A stretch of 64,000 nt of DNA from Bromus sterilis (GCA_950022295.1 OX465597.1:180418516-180482515); one strand, 5' to 3'; counted from the first letter of the stretch, positions 1 to 10,529 are shown. Program-made: numbers and translations. Notes: generated by a model not told the origin, from the sequence alone.

Positions 1-480
1 ATTTGAAAACGTCAAACTTCTGTAAAACATAGTCTACTGGCTAGAACTTTTCAACACCGTCGCAACGCAACTGGAATCACTCGATTCCGAGATACGGTTA
101 AAAAGTACTCGCGAAAACGGTACCGGGTGAAATCGGGGTCCAATCTGCAAAAAGGACCCATACGTAAATAAAATTTCGTGAAAAAACTCGATCGGGTCCC
201 CGACGCGGTTGACCAGATCTGGCCGGCGTTTGACCGGCCGGCGGCGGCCAGCCGCGCCGTGCCGAGGCCGCGGCGGCGACGTACTCGGGTGGCGGCTTCG
301 CGGGTTCGGGTGAAAAACCCTAATCCGCGGACCCGCGGACGTTTTATAACCCGCTCCGGATTTTTTTTAATCTGAAATAAAGACGAAATCGGCCAGGCGG
401 AAAAAAAATAGAACAGGCCCATTAGGCCCAAAATAGTTTTAGAAAAATAACGGATAAATATTTTTGGCATTTCTGTTTTC
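1..480 (-). repeat. LTR fragment of element E (left copy)
   Basis: Bases 1-480 align along their whole length, in the same direction, with 12978-13530 inside the complete E LTR. Both carry the TATA signal TATAAAA on the minus strand (342-348 here, 13399-13405 there) followed by a GC-rich leader. Similarity stops abruptly near 480, in the middle of the LTR, and unrelated leader sequence of element F begins. The rest of this LTR lies outside the window or was deleted. Open frames across this GC-rich stretch, on both strands, look incidental. It is most simply the 3' LTR of the minus-strand element whose 5' LTR is at 11419-13942. Confidence 0.8.
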
Positions 481-1049
481 TTCTTATCCCACCCTCCCAC
501 CCCTTTTTCCGTGAGGAAGTGAAACGAGGTTTGGTCTCTGCAACTTATCCCCTTTCAAAACAATCTAGGTTCTCGGTTACATGAGGCTCCGATTCCTCTA
601 TAATTTTTGCTAGCGACGAGATGTGTTGGCGTCTTTGAGACCACTGAGCCGCCACTTGGGGTTGACTGCTCTACCTCGCTTACGGCGTACCCCAGGTGAA
701 ACGTCCATACAGGATTGGCGGGCATCCTATGGTAACATGGATGTGGTGTCTTTTCCCCTATGGACGACCGTGATGGCGGGCCTCTCAGGGCAGATGTCTC
801 ATTGTTCAGGTTTCCAACCGCTCGTATATATTGTTGTGTGCTCGCTAGCAGATTATTATCCTGGATTCGGATGATCTTGGTTTGGGGATTCCAGTAGCAC
901 CTAGCTATCGAATTTCCGGGTTAACCTTGGTGGAATTTCAGCCTTCGGCTTTCTCATACCTCGTGAGGAAGTTTTGTTGTCAATATTGCTTTACCTTCTG
1001 GTTACTTCAATGTTTCGACCATGTTCTCATAAGTGTTCCTGTATACAGG
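481..1049 (+). other. F 5' untranslated leader
   Basis: About 570 bases precede the first gag ATG. The length is close to the leader of element T (about 470 bases from primer site to gag ATG, once H is removed). The last bases, TATACAGG directly before ATG, look like a 3' splice acceptor and match the arrangement in T (CACACAGG then ATG at 60902). The primer-binding site expected at the left end is absent. Short open frames here have no family resemblance. Confidence 0.6.
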
Positions 1050-1780
1050 ATGCCAAGAGCGAACATGCCCCCGCCAGAGAACCCTATCCTTGGGGAGGCT
1101 GTAGCCACAGTGGCTCAGGGCACAGCTGCGATCCTATAGATGCTGCAGAACCAGAGTACCCAGAGGAATGATCGACCACAGCACACCACACTGCAGTAGT
1201 TCCTCGCGATCAGCCCCCCAGGTTCTCCAAGGCTCGAGACCCGCTGGAGGCGGATGACTGGATCGCAGAGATCAAGAAGCACTTCAAGGCCAACACCGTC
1301 AGACCCGTCGACTACGTCACCTTCGCCTCCTTCCAGCTTCAGGGTGCCGTAGGCAGTTGGTTCTCGACGTACAAGGCCAAGAAGGGTGATCCAGAGATCA
1401 CTTGGGAGGACTTCGTCAGGGATTTCAGAGCTGCTCATATTCCCAGTGGACTGATCGAGAGGAAGCGCGAGGAGTTCTTAGCTCTGAGACAGGGGGACAG
1501 GTTTGTGCAGGAGTATAACCTGGCCTTCGTCAGGCTTGCCAGGTACGCTCCAGAGGAGGTCTCGACAGAGGCGAAGCGCATTGCCAGGTTCCGCGGCGGT
1601 CTTGCCACGGACATCAAATATGCGCTCACCTTGTCCACGCCACGCCTGTTCTCAGAGTTCGTCGACCAGGCTATCAGACAGGAGTCAGCTGAGGCAGAGC
1701 GTTCCGCAGAGAAGAGGAAGCAGAGAGAGCACAGTTCAGCAGTGATGGTCCACAAGAAGGCAAAGTCCTGGGTTACAGAG
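1050..1780 (+). pseudogene. gag: F gag (capsid region), broken
   Basis: The start is the ATG at 1050, directly after the acceptor-like TATACAGG. The N-terminal frame meets a stop at about 1137 and another near 1195. The frame then changes around a run of six C at about 1214-1219. From there to about 1780 a clean retrotransposon gag domain is readable, with features such as DPLEADDWI, AVGSWFSTY, ITWEDFVRDF and RQGDRFVQEYNLAFVRLARY. The product would package element RNA into particles. A further frame change between about 1745 and 1785 separates it from the zinc knuckle that follows. Two stops and two frame changes mean it cannot be made from this copy without recoding. Confidence 0.85.
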
Positions 1781-4700
1781 CCACAGCTCAGCCGCAGCGT
1801 CAGCAGTTTCAGGAAAGGGGGGCAGTTGTCCGCACTTTTTCCCGCCCTCCCATCCCAGTGCAGCACGGACCTCGCTCTACTCCACCCTCCGCGAGGCCGC
1901 CTGCTCCACAGGGCCAGCTCAGGCCAGAGATCACGTGCTTCAAGTGTGGCAAGCCGGGGCACAAGTCTCCGCAGTGCACAGACCCTCGTTTCGCCCGGCT
2001 GCCTCCACCTCCACCTCGCTCTACACCGAGCAACGCGATGGTGCGGGCCCAGCCACGAGCGCTCTGTGTGAACAACGTGACCGTCGCAGATGCCCAGCAG
2101 TCGTCTGAGATTGTGCTTGGTAGGTTGCTTGTATGTTCAGTTCCAGCGACAGTTTTGTTTGATTCCGGAGCTTCCCATTCCTTCATGTCCGATGCTTTTG
2201 CCAGTTCACTTGAACTTCCGCGTGAGAGGTTGCCTATACCTCTAGAAATTGCTTCTCCAGGTTCGAGGATGCAGTCAGCGGGCAGTATCCCAGATGTGCA
2301 GATTTGTATCCAAGGAGCCATCTTTTCCTCGTCTCTGATTGTCTTGCCCCGTTCAGACATTGATGTCATTTCGGGCATGGATTGGCTTGTCAAGTACAAG
2401 GCCAAGATTGATTGTCCGTCCAAGACCGTGTTGCTGATGCGCGATTCAGGTGCAGAGATTTGGTACAGTTATGGCTCGACAGCAGGATCAACACAGTTGT
2501 ACGCTCTGAACGCTGGAGTTGCTCCATTGATCGAGGAGGTCAGAGTTGTTCGAGAGTTCCCAGATGTCTTCGCAGAGGAGTTGCCAGGTATTCCACCCGT
2601 CCGTGCTATTGAGTTCGTGATCGAGCTAGAACCTGGTACACAGCCGATATCTCGGCAGCCTTACAAGATGTGTCCGGAGGAACTGATTGAGTTGAAGGAG
2701 CAACTTGTCAAGCTTGAGAAGGATGGGCTCATTCGTCCGAGCACTTCCCCTTGGGGTGCCCCGTGTCTTTTTGTGAAGAAGAAAGATGGTACTAGCCGGT
2801 TGGTCCAGGACTACCGTGGCATCAACAAGAAGACCATAAAAAACAAGTACCCTTTGCCCAACATCAATGACCTATTTGAGCAGTTGCATGGAGCAAAGGT
2901 GTTCTCAAAGCTTGATTTAAAGATGGGGTACCACCAGATTAGTGTCCGTGAGGAGGACATTCCCAAGACAGCCTGCCGCACTCGTTATGGACTGTACGAG
3001 TTTACGGTCATGACGTTTGGCTTTTCAAACGCACCTCCCACGTTCATGAGGGCCATGAACTATCTGTTCCAAGAATGGCTCGACGTGTTCGTACTCCTCT
3101 ACCTCGACGACATCCTTGTCTTTTCCAAGTCAGAGGCTGAGCATGAGGAGCATCTCAGATTGGTGTTGCAGAAGTTGAGAGATCACCAGTTTTATGGCAA
3201 GTTCTCCAAGTGTGAGTTTTGGCTCAATAAGGTCAACTTCCTTGGCCATGTCATTTCCTCAGAGGGCATTGCCGTTGACCCAGACAGAGTCCGGGCGATT
3301 CAGGATTGGACTCCGCCGAAGAATGTCAAGCAACTGAGGAGTTTTCTCGGACTTTCCAGCTATTGCAGGAAGTTTGTCGAGAATTTCTCCAAGATAGCAA
3401 AGCCGATGACAGAGTTGTTGTGCAAGGGCAAGAGGTATATTTGGTCACAGGCTTGCCACGCAACTTTTGATGAATTGAAGCTAAGGCTGACAACAGCTCC
3501 GATCCTTACACCGCCAGACGAGTCACAGCCGTTTCAAGTTTTCTATGACGCCTTGTTGAATGGCCTTGGCGGAGTGCTGATGCATGGAAAGAGTATTGTG
3601 GCTTACACATCGAGACAGCTGAAGCAGGCTGAGAGGAACTACCCGACCCACGATCTGGAGCTGGCTGCAGTGATTCATGCGTTGGTTACTTGGCGACACC
3701 TCCTCCTAGGGAGGAAGGTTGATGTGTTCACCGATCACAAAAGCTTAAAGTACTTGTTCACGCAGCCTAACCTAAACTTGAGGCAAAGGAGATGGCTCGA
3801 GAATATTACTGAGTACTCCGTGGATATTCAGTATACGCCTGGCAAGGCGAATGTCATAGCCGATGCGTTGAGCCGCAAGGGAGATTGCAGCAGTGTCCAG
3901 GTGCAGAAGATCCACCCATATTTGTGTGAGTCCTTTCAAAGGCTCAATCTCGAGTTAGTTACAGCAGGCTATCTAGCCAACCTTGTGGTAGATCCCACTA
4001 TCCGTGAGAAGATTCGTGAAGCTCAGTCTGGTAGCTCAATGATTCAGAAAGTCAAACAGGGTATTACCGCCTCAGTTCCGAAGTACGGGTGCTTTTCAGT
4101 GCATAATGACGGCACCGTGATGTTCGAGGAGCGAGTTGTTGTTCCCAAGGAAGGAGGTCTCAGAGAGGTCATCTTGAAAGAAGCCCATGATTCAAAGCTG
4201 TCTATCCACCTTGGTAGCACCAAGATGTATCAGGACCTCAAGCAGAGTTTTTGGTGGACTCGTATGAAGCGGGATGTTGCCCGTTTTGTCTCCCAGTGTG
4301 ATGTGTGCAGGAGAGTGAAAGCACATCACCAGAAGCCTGCAGGGCTACTTCAGCCAATTGAAATTCCGGAGTGGAAATGGGATCACATTGAGATGGATTT
4401 CATCACAGGTTTTCCTCTGTCGCAGAAGAAGAACAATGCCATCTTTGTCGTCATTGACAATCTCTCCAAAGTTGCCCACTTCTTTCCAGTGAAGGACTCC
4501 ATTTCAGCAGCTCAGTTGGCGGATTTGTACACCGCAAGAGTTGTATCTTTGCATGGCATTCCCAAGAAGATCAGTTCAGATAGAGGCAGCCTTTTCACCA
4601 CTAAGTTCTGGCAGGCCTTTCAAAAGGCAATTGGTACGAAGGTGTTGTTCAGTACCGCTTATCACCCTCAGACAAGTGGGCAAGTCGAGCGCGTGAACCA

Positions 4701-5055
4701 AGTCCTAGAGGACATGCTTCGGGCATGTGTCATCTCGTTTGGCATGAAGTGGGAAGAGTGCTTGCCATATGCTGAGTTCTCTTACAACAACAGCTATCAG
4801 GCAAGTCTGCAAGAAGCACCGTTTGAAGTCTTGTATGGTCGCAAATGCAGGACACCTTTGAACTGGTCCGAGACGGGTGAGAGGCAGCTGTTCGGTCCAG
4901 ATGTGATACAAGAGGCAGAGGACAGAGTGAAGATTGTCCGGGAGCACCTAAAGGTAGCACAGTCTAGGCAGAAGGCCTATTATGACAAAAGACACCGTGG
5001 TGTATCATTTCAGGTTGGTGGTTGGGCGTACCTGAGAGTGTCTCCATTGAGGGAA
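1780..5055 (+). pseudogene. pol: F pol: zinc knuckle, protease, RT, RNase H, integrase
   Basis: One open frame of about 3.3 kb carries, in order: a CCHC knuckle CFKCGKPGHKSPQC (about 1936-1977), an aspartic protease with DSGASHSF (about 2161), reverse transcriptase with YLDD at 3100-3111, RNase H with TDHKSL (about 3731) and integrase. The integrase shows an N-terminal His pair and CDVC (about 4300), then catalytic D in EMDFITG, D in SDRGSLF and E in QVERVNQ (about 4390-4690). All visible catalytic residues are kept. The enzymes would mature particles, copy RNA to cDNA and insert it. The reading frame is lost near 5050, just inside the integrase C-terminus, so the polyprotein is separated from its chromodomain. 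Confidence 0.92.
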
Positions 5056-5435
5056 CTCACCGCTTTGGCATCAAAGGAAAGCTCGCTCCAAGATTTGTCG
5101 GACCTTTCCGCATCCTTGAGAATAGAGGACCTCTTGCCTTTCGGCTCGAGCTGCCAGAGAGTCTGTCCATGGTGCATGATGTGTTCCACGTCTCCCAGTT
5201 GAAGCAGTGTTTCAAGCAGCCAGAGCAGGCAGTGGACTTAGGCGAGATCCGGCTGAGTGCGGACCTTTCCTACTCAGAGCGTCCAGTCCGTGTTCTTGAC
5301 TCGTCCGAGCGCAAGACTCGCAACAAGTCCGTCAAGTTCCTCAAGGTGCAGTGGGCTCATCACTCGGAGAAGGAGGCAACGTGGGAGCGTGAAGATCATC
5401 TCCGTTCTGAGTATCCCGAGCTTTTTCATGCTTAG
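5053..5435 (+). pseudogene. pol: F integrase C-terminus and chromodomain
   Basis: After the frame change near 5050 the polyprotein continues in another frame to the TAG at 5433-5435. First comes the integrase GPF/Y-type module (KLAPRFVGPFRI, MVHDVFHVSQLK), then a chromodomain of about 50 residues beginning PVRVLDSSE and containing VKFLKVQW, EATWERED and YPELF. In chromoviruses this domain is thought to steer integration to particular chromatin, often heterochromatin. The aromatic residues of the W and YPELF positions are present. It is out of frame with the rest of pol by a small indel. Confidence 0.88.
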
Positions 5436-5458
5436 ATCTCGGGACGAGATCCTGTGTT

Positions 5459-5471
5459 GGTAGGGGAGAGC
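5459..5471 (+). other. F polypurine tract
   Basis: GGTAGGGGAGAGC lies directly before the TGTAACAGCCC start of the LTR and shortly after the pol stop. This is the expected position of the primer for plus-strand DNA synthesis. Confidence 0.8.
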
Positions 5472-7214
5472 TGTAACAGCCCACATGCAATAAGCTACCG
5501 AACACCATGTAATGGTACTTCCTCTGTTGGACTTGTAACTTACCATGGTGGATGTTTTTGTGATTTCATGTGATGATCTTAATTGGCATTGGGATTGGAG
5601 CCTTTTTGGGTTGTTTGCTTTTGCATCCAAAATGGTTCAAGAAGGGGGTTGAAGGAATTTTCCTTGTTGCATGCTTACTCTTCTTGATCCCAATTTTGGC
5701 CTAGCCATTTCAATTGCTAGAGCAAGGGTTTTAAAATCCTCAAAGCATTTTTGCCGTCATCAAAAACAGTAGCCCTAGTTCAAAGTGAATTTGAATTCAA
5801 AAGGGGGCCACATTTTTGTTGTTGCCAAAATTGGTCAAACCAATTTTGTTAAATCTAGGAAAATGCAAGGATTAAGAATTTCAAAGTCATGGAATTTTGA
5901 ACCTTCTGTTTTCCTCTCAAAAACTCCCCAAAGGCCTTTTCTATTTAATTTTAAATGGAAATGGTGCTGTTTGAATTTTTGGGTGAACTTCCCTGCATCC
6001 AAAATTGTGCAACTGCAACCAATTTTGGATGATCTGGCATGAGGAAAGGAGTTTAAAAAAATATATTTCATATATATTTTATCTCCTTTTTCTTTTCCTT
6101 TTTCCTTTTCTTTTCTCAGTTGGATTTCCTTTATTCGAAAGGGCCTAGCCTCTTTTTTTCTCTCCTCCCAGCAAGGCCTGGCCCAATTGGGCTCAGCCAT
6201 CCCGCAGCCCAGCTGCTTTCCAGCGAAGCGGTACGGAGGGAGCTTCGTACGCCGTCGATTTGTGATCGGGCATCCTGGATAGAACGCCTTTCCACGTCAT
6301 CTCCCTCCTCCTCTCACAGCCGACGCCGGCATCGACGTCGACGCCCGTCGACGTGGCTAGAGGGAGCCGCCCCCTTTTAAACCGCGCTCCCGAGCTCAGA
6401 AAACCCCCTAGGGTTCCATTCCCCCCATCTTTTCCGCCGCCGCCGCCACTCGAGCGAGATCTCTCCTCCCCTGTTCCGCCAAGCACCATGATTCCGGTGA
6501 GGAATTCGCCGCCGCCTCGCCACGATTCCTCGGGCCAGCGCTTGATTCAGGTCGTCTGTCGACTCACCTCCCCTTTTGCTTCACGCAGGCAACAGGAAGG
6601 AGCTTCTGAGCGGTCCCGCGACGACGACCCCCGCCTCCGACCCGTCTGCTTCCCCGTCGCCGTCGACCCCCTTCCGTCGTCCCCGTTGTGAGTCGTCACC
6701 GGCCACCCCTAGGTGAGCGAGATGACGCCCTTTCTTCTCCCCGTAGCAGTAGTAGTAGGGCCGCGCGTGTCGGGCCGCGAAGCCGTCCGCCGTGGCACGG
6801 CTTGCCGTGTGGCCGGTGACCCCCGTGACCCCGGCGTGGCCTGGACGAGTGAGAGCATGGTGTGGCCGCGTCCAGAGCACGCCAGTGGCCCAAAGGAGGT
6901 AGCTTGGCGCCCCCTTTACGTTTTGCGCGTTTCTGAAGTTCGCTGTAGACCGTGGCCGCCGTGGTTTTCCGGTGAAGCACGCATCGTCGTTGTTGCGTCT
7001 CCGGTGCGTCGCAGTGCAGGAATGGATACCTGGGTGTGCCCTCTACGTGCTGCAAGTCGCCGTCCAGTCGCCGGTGTAGCGTAGCCGTGGAGAGCTTCGT
7101 CGCCGTTCCGCTCCGCGCGCTGTCAGGTCGGGGTTCAGTCGAAGTGCAGTTCAGTCGCCGGGTGCAGCACGGGTTAACTGGGTTGACAGCCTTGTATGTT
7201 CAGAAAACGCTTCA

Positions 7215-7290
7215 CAGTGCAGTGGCGAGGGAGAGCTGCTTGCGCCTGGGAGACCCAGGTTCGATCCCTGGCTCCCCCCCTTTTTTTATT
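7215..7290 (+). repeat. tRNA-derived, SINE-like segment in the F LTR
   Basis: It carries a perfect T-arm: stem CCAGG/CCTGG around a seven-base loop TTCGATC, which also makes a pol III B box (GGTTCGATCCC). Upstream, GGGAGAGCTGCTTGC resembles the D-arm and A-box part of a tRNA. A run of seven T at about 7281 would suit pol III termination. A full acceptor stem cannot be drawn, so it is not a working tRNA gene. No equivalent is visible in the other Tekay LTRs here, which suggests an insertion specific to this family or copy. Confidence 0.45.
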
Positions 7291-8359
7291 TACTGCGTCG
7301 CCTCGTCCAGGGGCTGACAGCCGGGGCCCTCACGTCAGTGAGTGAGCTGCCCGAGTGGCCAGCGGGCTGAGCCCACGGTGGCCGTGGGATGGGCTCGGTC
7401 CAGCTGGGCCATGGAGTTGAGTTGGGCCCCGAGCGCCCGAGGCTGGCCCATGCGGCCAAGTCCTGTCCTTTTTCTTTTTTTTTCTTTTCTGGTTAATTCA
7501 AATTTGAATTTGAATTCAAATTCAAATTGGATTTTCAACTTCTTTTGCAAACAGGGGCATCCCATATATGTTTTTTGGGTAGCTTGAGCTACTGAACAGT
7601 ATGGTGAGGTGCATTTCTGCATTTGACACCTCTACTAATTGGAGCTTAGTCATTTTGTAGTTTGCCCCCCTGTAAGTTCTTTGAATTTTTTTGTCAAGTT
7701 GTTCAAATTTTAAATTGCCCATGCCATACATGAATTTTGGGTAATTTTTCACAAGGAGTTGCATGGTGATGATGATTTAATCATTTAATCCTTTTTCAGA
7801 ATGCATGGGGTGCAATTTTGCACTCAGCCCCCTTAACTTCAATTGAATTTGCAACTATCCTTGCAAATTCAAATGGGGACTTTTCATATATGCTTTTGGG
7901 GTGTTTTTCTGCAAGGATTTCAATAGTGATGTCCTCATGATGTTTGTGCAACTCATGAAGTCAAGGTGTGGTCACCTGACCCAGGAGCATTCAGGTCCTT
8001 CTGCTTACAACATTTTCAACTTCAGTGCATTTGAAGTGTTGTTCATCTGATCTCTTCAATCTATTCCATGTCATCTTCAATCTTCTTTCTTCAAGTCAGC
8101 CCCAACATATTTCATATGTACTGTGTCAATATCACCGACACCACTCCGTCTCCGGAATCATCGTTTTACTTCCACGTTGTTTAAATTCTTGCAATTGTTT
8201 TGTTGATCATGTCATGCTTCATGCTACTTACACCTAGATTAAGGCTTAGACCAAAGCCATTACAATGTAAATAAATGCATATAAAGTTGATGACTTGTCG
8301 TCATCACCTTCATTTAAACTTGACTAGACAGGGTCATACCATATCAATAAAACTTGAAC

Positions 8360-8513
8360 ATGCCATCCTTGTTTGAGTTTGCACCGTTGCTTACTTGTGT
8401 GTTTCCTTGCCGGTATCTTACGTTAGCACCCGAGACTGACGAGGAGACTTACGTGGAGCTGTCCGACTCCGAGACCGAGGGTACCGTGGGTGCTGCTTCG
8501 ACTACCTTACCAG
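8360..8513 (+). other. F LTR micro-ORF, 5' part
   Basis: An ATG at 8360 opens an acidic frame containing PETDEETYVELSDSETEG and runs to CCAG|GCAAGG, a candidate GC-type splice donor at 8514. Equivalent acidic frames ending at a GCAAG donor are found in the LTRs of T (31256|31257) and E (12700|12699 on the minus strand). The length, 154 bases, leaves one base for the next exon. Translation is not shown. A shorter form starting at an upstream acceptor (TTACGTTAG before CACCCGAG, about 8427) is equally possible. Confidence 0.4.
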
Positions 8514-9714
8514 GCAAGGGGGAGAAACTGTGTCATTACTTTATAACTTTCTGCTCATGCCTAGCTGTAGACCTAGAACGTTGTTGCTTGATCCTATCCA
8601 CCTTATATGCCATGTTTAAACCCATACAGCCATGATCCCCACATCCCAGCAAACCACTGTACTGCTAAGTTACCGCTGCTCAGCCATTGCTTAGTATGGA
8701 TAGAAAATTTGCTGCTTACCCTATATATTTATGGTTGGGATATCATGCTATAACAGAAGTTGGTTGATATTTATTATTGTTAAATGATGTTAATTTATAT
8801 TCGACGAATGGTGGAAGGCTGGACTATCACGTCTGGTGTTTTGTTCCATTTGAGTCACTTAGGACCCGAGTTCCGGGTATTGTGTTTCTTGACGAGCGTG
8901 CCTAATTGTGTGTGGGGTTTTATGGGGCCCCCTTGTCTTACCTACCTAGCTTCGTACATTCTAGTGGTGGCCCGAGCTGATTTACATTTTCAATGTGTGT
9001 GTGCTGGTTGGATCCCCAGTTGTTTCCAAACCAAACCAGGGCCAGGAGTACATAGTTTCTTGGCTAGCCCAACTAGACCGGCTGAGGACCCGGTCTCATA
9101 AGAGAACTAACCGGTAATCCAAACCCGAGTTATACGGTAGAGTTCGATTCGAGAGCGGGGCCAGCTTTTGAGTTGGGTGTCGACTCACCGGGGGCCACCC
9201 GGATATGTGTCTTGCTAGTTAGAGGGACTCTGGCGTTCCGGAGTTTCAGGCGCTTACCTAGCCAAGTGGAAACCGGGCGTACATGCGACGTCTATAATGG
9301 ACAGTTGGTACACCCCTGCAGGGTAAATCTTTTCGAAAAGCCGTGTCCGCGGTTATGGACGACTTGAGACCTACTCCTTGTTCATAGAATAACATCAAAA
9401 ATAATCATGCTATAACACTTGACAAACCATGTGCGTTCCTTGGTTGTCTTTCTCCGTCCAGGGGGATCGAGAGAGAAACGAGGTTGTGTTATGTTTATGT
9501 AATTAGGTGAATAGCCGACTTAAGACACGTTGTCAATGTAACTTCTTTGATCTCATCTCTATTCTGATAGAACGAGTAGCGACCATATGTGCTAGTACGG
9601 CTGCAACATGTCTATGTCTTTACCTTTCCTGTAGCGTTAGTTATTCCGTAATGACATGTTCTCACCCCCGTTTACATTTCTGTCTTTACCGCTTTGCCTG
9701 ATCGGCCGCTAAAG

Positions 9715-9803
9715 TGGACTACTACCTCGACCCGAGCACCGGACGCTACTTCGTGGAGGTGCCCCCGGAGGATGACGACGAGTACGAGTACCTCGACCAG
9801 TAG
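9715..9803 (+). other. F LTR micro-ORF, 3' part
   Basis: With an acceptor at AAAG|TGGAC (9714) the frame left by 8360-8513 continues through YYLDPSTGRYFVEV and a strongly acidic DDDEYEYLDQ tail to TAG at 9801-9803. The two parts total 243 bases, an exact codon number. The solo LTR at 38053 has a matching frame at about 42167 (YYL, then SSGR) behind a better acceptor, TTTTGCCAG. The peptide matches no family I know. Its codon-like conservation across LTR families is the reason to list it. Confidence 0.4.
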
Positions 9804-10153
9804 GATCTTGTAGTTGGGTTCAGACGTTCCCGTGGGTGGATATTTATGTGTAGCCCTCTCTAGGGAAATTTGGATCTTGACCGTACTCGGTCCCTATTAT
9901 GCTTCCGCTCGATGTATTGATGAGTTGTACTCAGATGATGTTGTATTATTAGACAGTGGCGTTGTATGCCCTGTTCTATTTATCTAACTATATGTATTTC
10001 TGTCTTGTAGAGTTGTTCTTATATGCCTGTTGTCGAGAATCCGGCAGCGACGCGAGTGCGAGTGTCGTGCACTGGTGGCGTTTGATGCGCTTCTAACTCC
10101 GACCGGACGCGAGAGCGACTAGTCAGAGTTAGTACCGCATCAGGGGCCTTACA

Positions 10154-10529
10154 CATCTGTTGGGAAAGAATAGGTAAGTTGTAGACAGAAAGTAGCTAGG
10201 GAAATATATATGCTACCCCATATGCTTATGATGATCATGGCAAGCATTATATATACAATACATATATCACCAATCAACTTCACCAAACAATATCACCATA
10301 CCATCAAACATATAAGAATCATCAACCAATGCACTCATACGAGAAACCATCACATATCACACCATATAGTTTAAAATATATTGTGTAACTGGTATAAGAT
10401 CCTCAACACAACTACAAATAATATAAGATCCTCAACACAACCACGAATAAGAGTATATCAAGCAACCTAGTATTGCCATACCAAATAAGTCGACATGGTC
10501 AAATATGCTAACACGATAACGGTAGTAAA
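10154..10529 (-). other. E internal non-coding DNA
   Basis: AT-rich sequence with CA-rich repeats (ATCACCATACCATCA-like runs and two similar copies of ATAATATAAGATCCTCAACACAA near 10390-10440). It is downstream of the E ORF on the minus strand. No coding signal is seen. F begins where this DNA stops, at 10153/10154. Confidence 0.5.

Larger units (their letters stand above)
481..10153 (+). mobile_element. Element F: Ty3/gypsy Tekay-type chromovirus, 5' truncated
   Basis: Order of parts: leader, gag, protease, reverse transcriptase, RNase H, integrase, chromodomain, polypurine tract, 3' LTR. This is the Ty3/gypsy order, and the C-terminal chromodomain marks a chromovirus; the very long LTR beginning TGTAACAGCCC fits the Tekay/Del clade. 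No 5' LTR and no primer site (TGGTATCAGAGC type) is found before gag, so the left end was lost where it meets the E LTR fragment near 480. The right end is ...GGCCTTACA at 10153, after which element E's internal region continues. F therefore sits inside E. Pol is much better kept than in elements A, T or H. Confidence 0.9.
5472..10153 (+). repeat. F 3' LTR (about 4.7 kb)
   Basis: It opens TGTAACAGCCC right after the polypurine tract and closes GGCCTTACA, giving TG...CA-type ends. It contains: an AT-rich U3, a TATA-like TTTTAAA at about 6373, a GC-rich leader-like block ending in a strong donor CTAG|GTGAGC at 6713, a tRNA-derived segment at about 7215-7290, AT-rich AATTTGAATTC-type tandem copies at about 7496-7535, and a split micro-ORF (8360-8513, 9715-9803). 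The micro-ORF's candidate intron holds the palindrome CCCTGCAGGG at 9314-9323. The stretch 8780-9400 is shared with the solo LTRs at 20810 and 38053. Confidence 0.88.

Noticed and set aside
51..500. 149-codon minus-strand ORF
   Set aside because: Crosses the E LTR/F leader junction, so it cannot be an old gene; the matching ORF in the intact E LTR differs in frame and length.
5835..6200. 121-codon minus-strand ORF in the F LTR
   Set aside because: Low-complexity Lys/Glu-rich translation of a pyrimidine-rich U3; no start context or conservation.
7224..7276. A functional tRNA gene
   Set aside because: The T-arm is perfect but no matching acceptor stem or convincing anticodon arm can be drawn, so only a tRNA-derived segment is claimed.
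8514..9714. Hairpin GTCCA...TGGAC next to the palindrome as a conserved RNA structure
   Set aside because: It pairs in the F and solo LTRs but not cleanly in T or E, so only the CTGCAG-centred palindrome is claimed.
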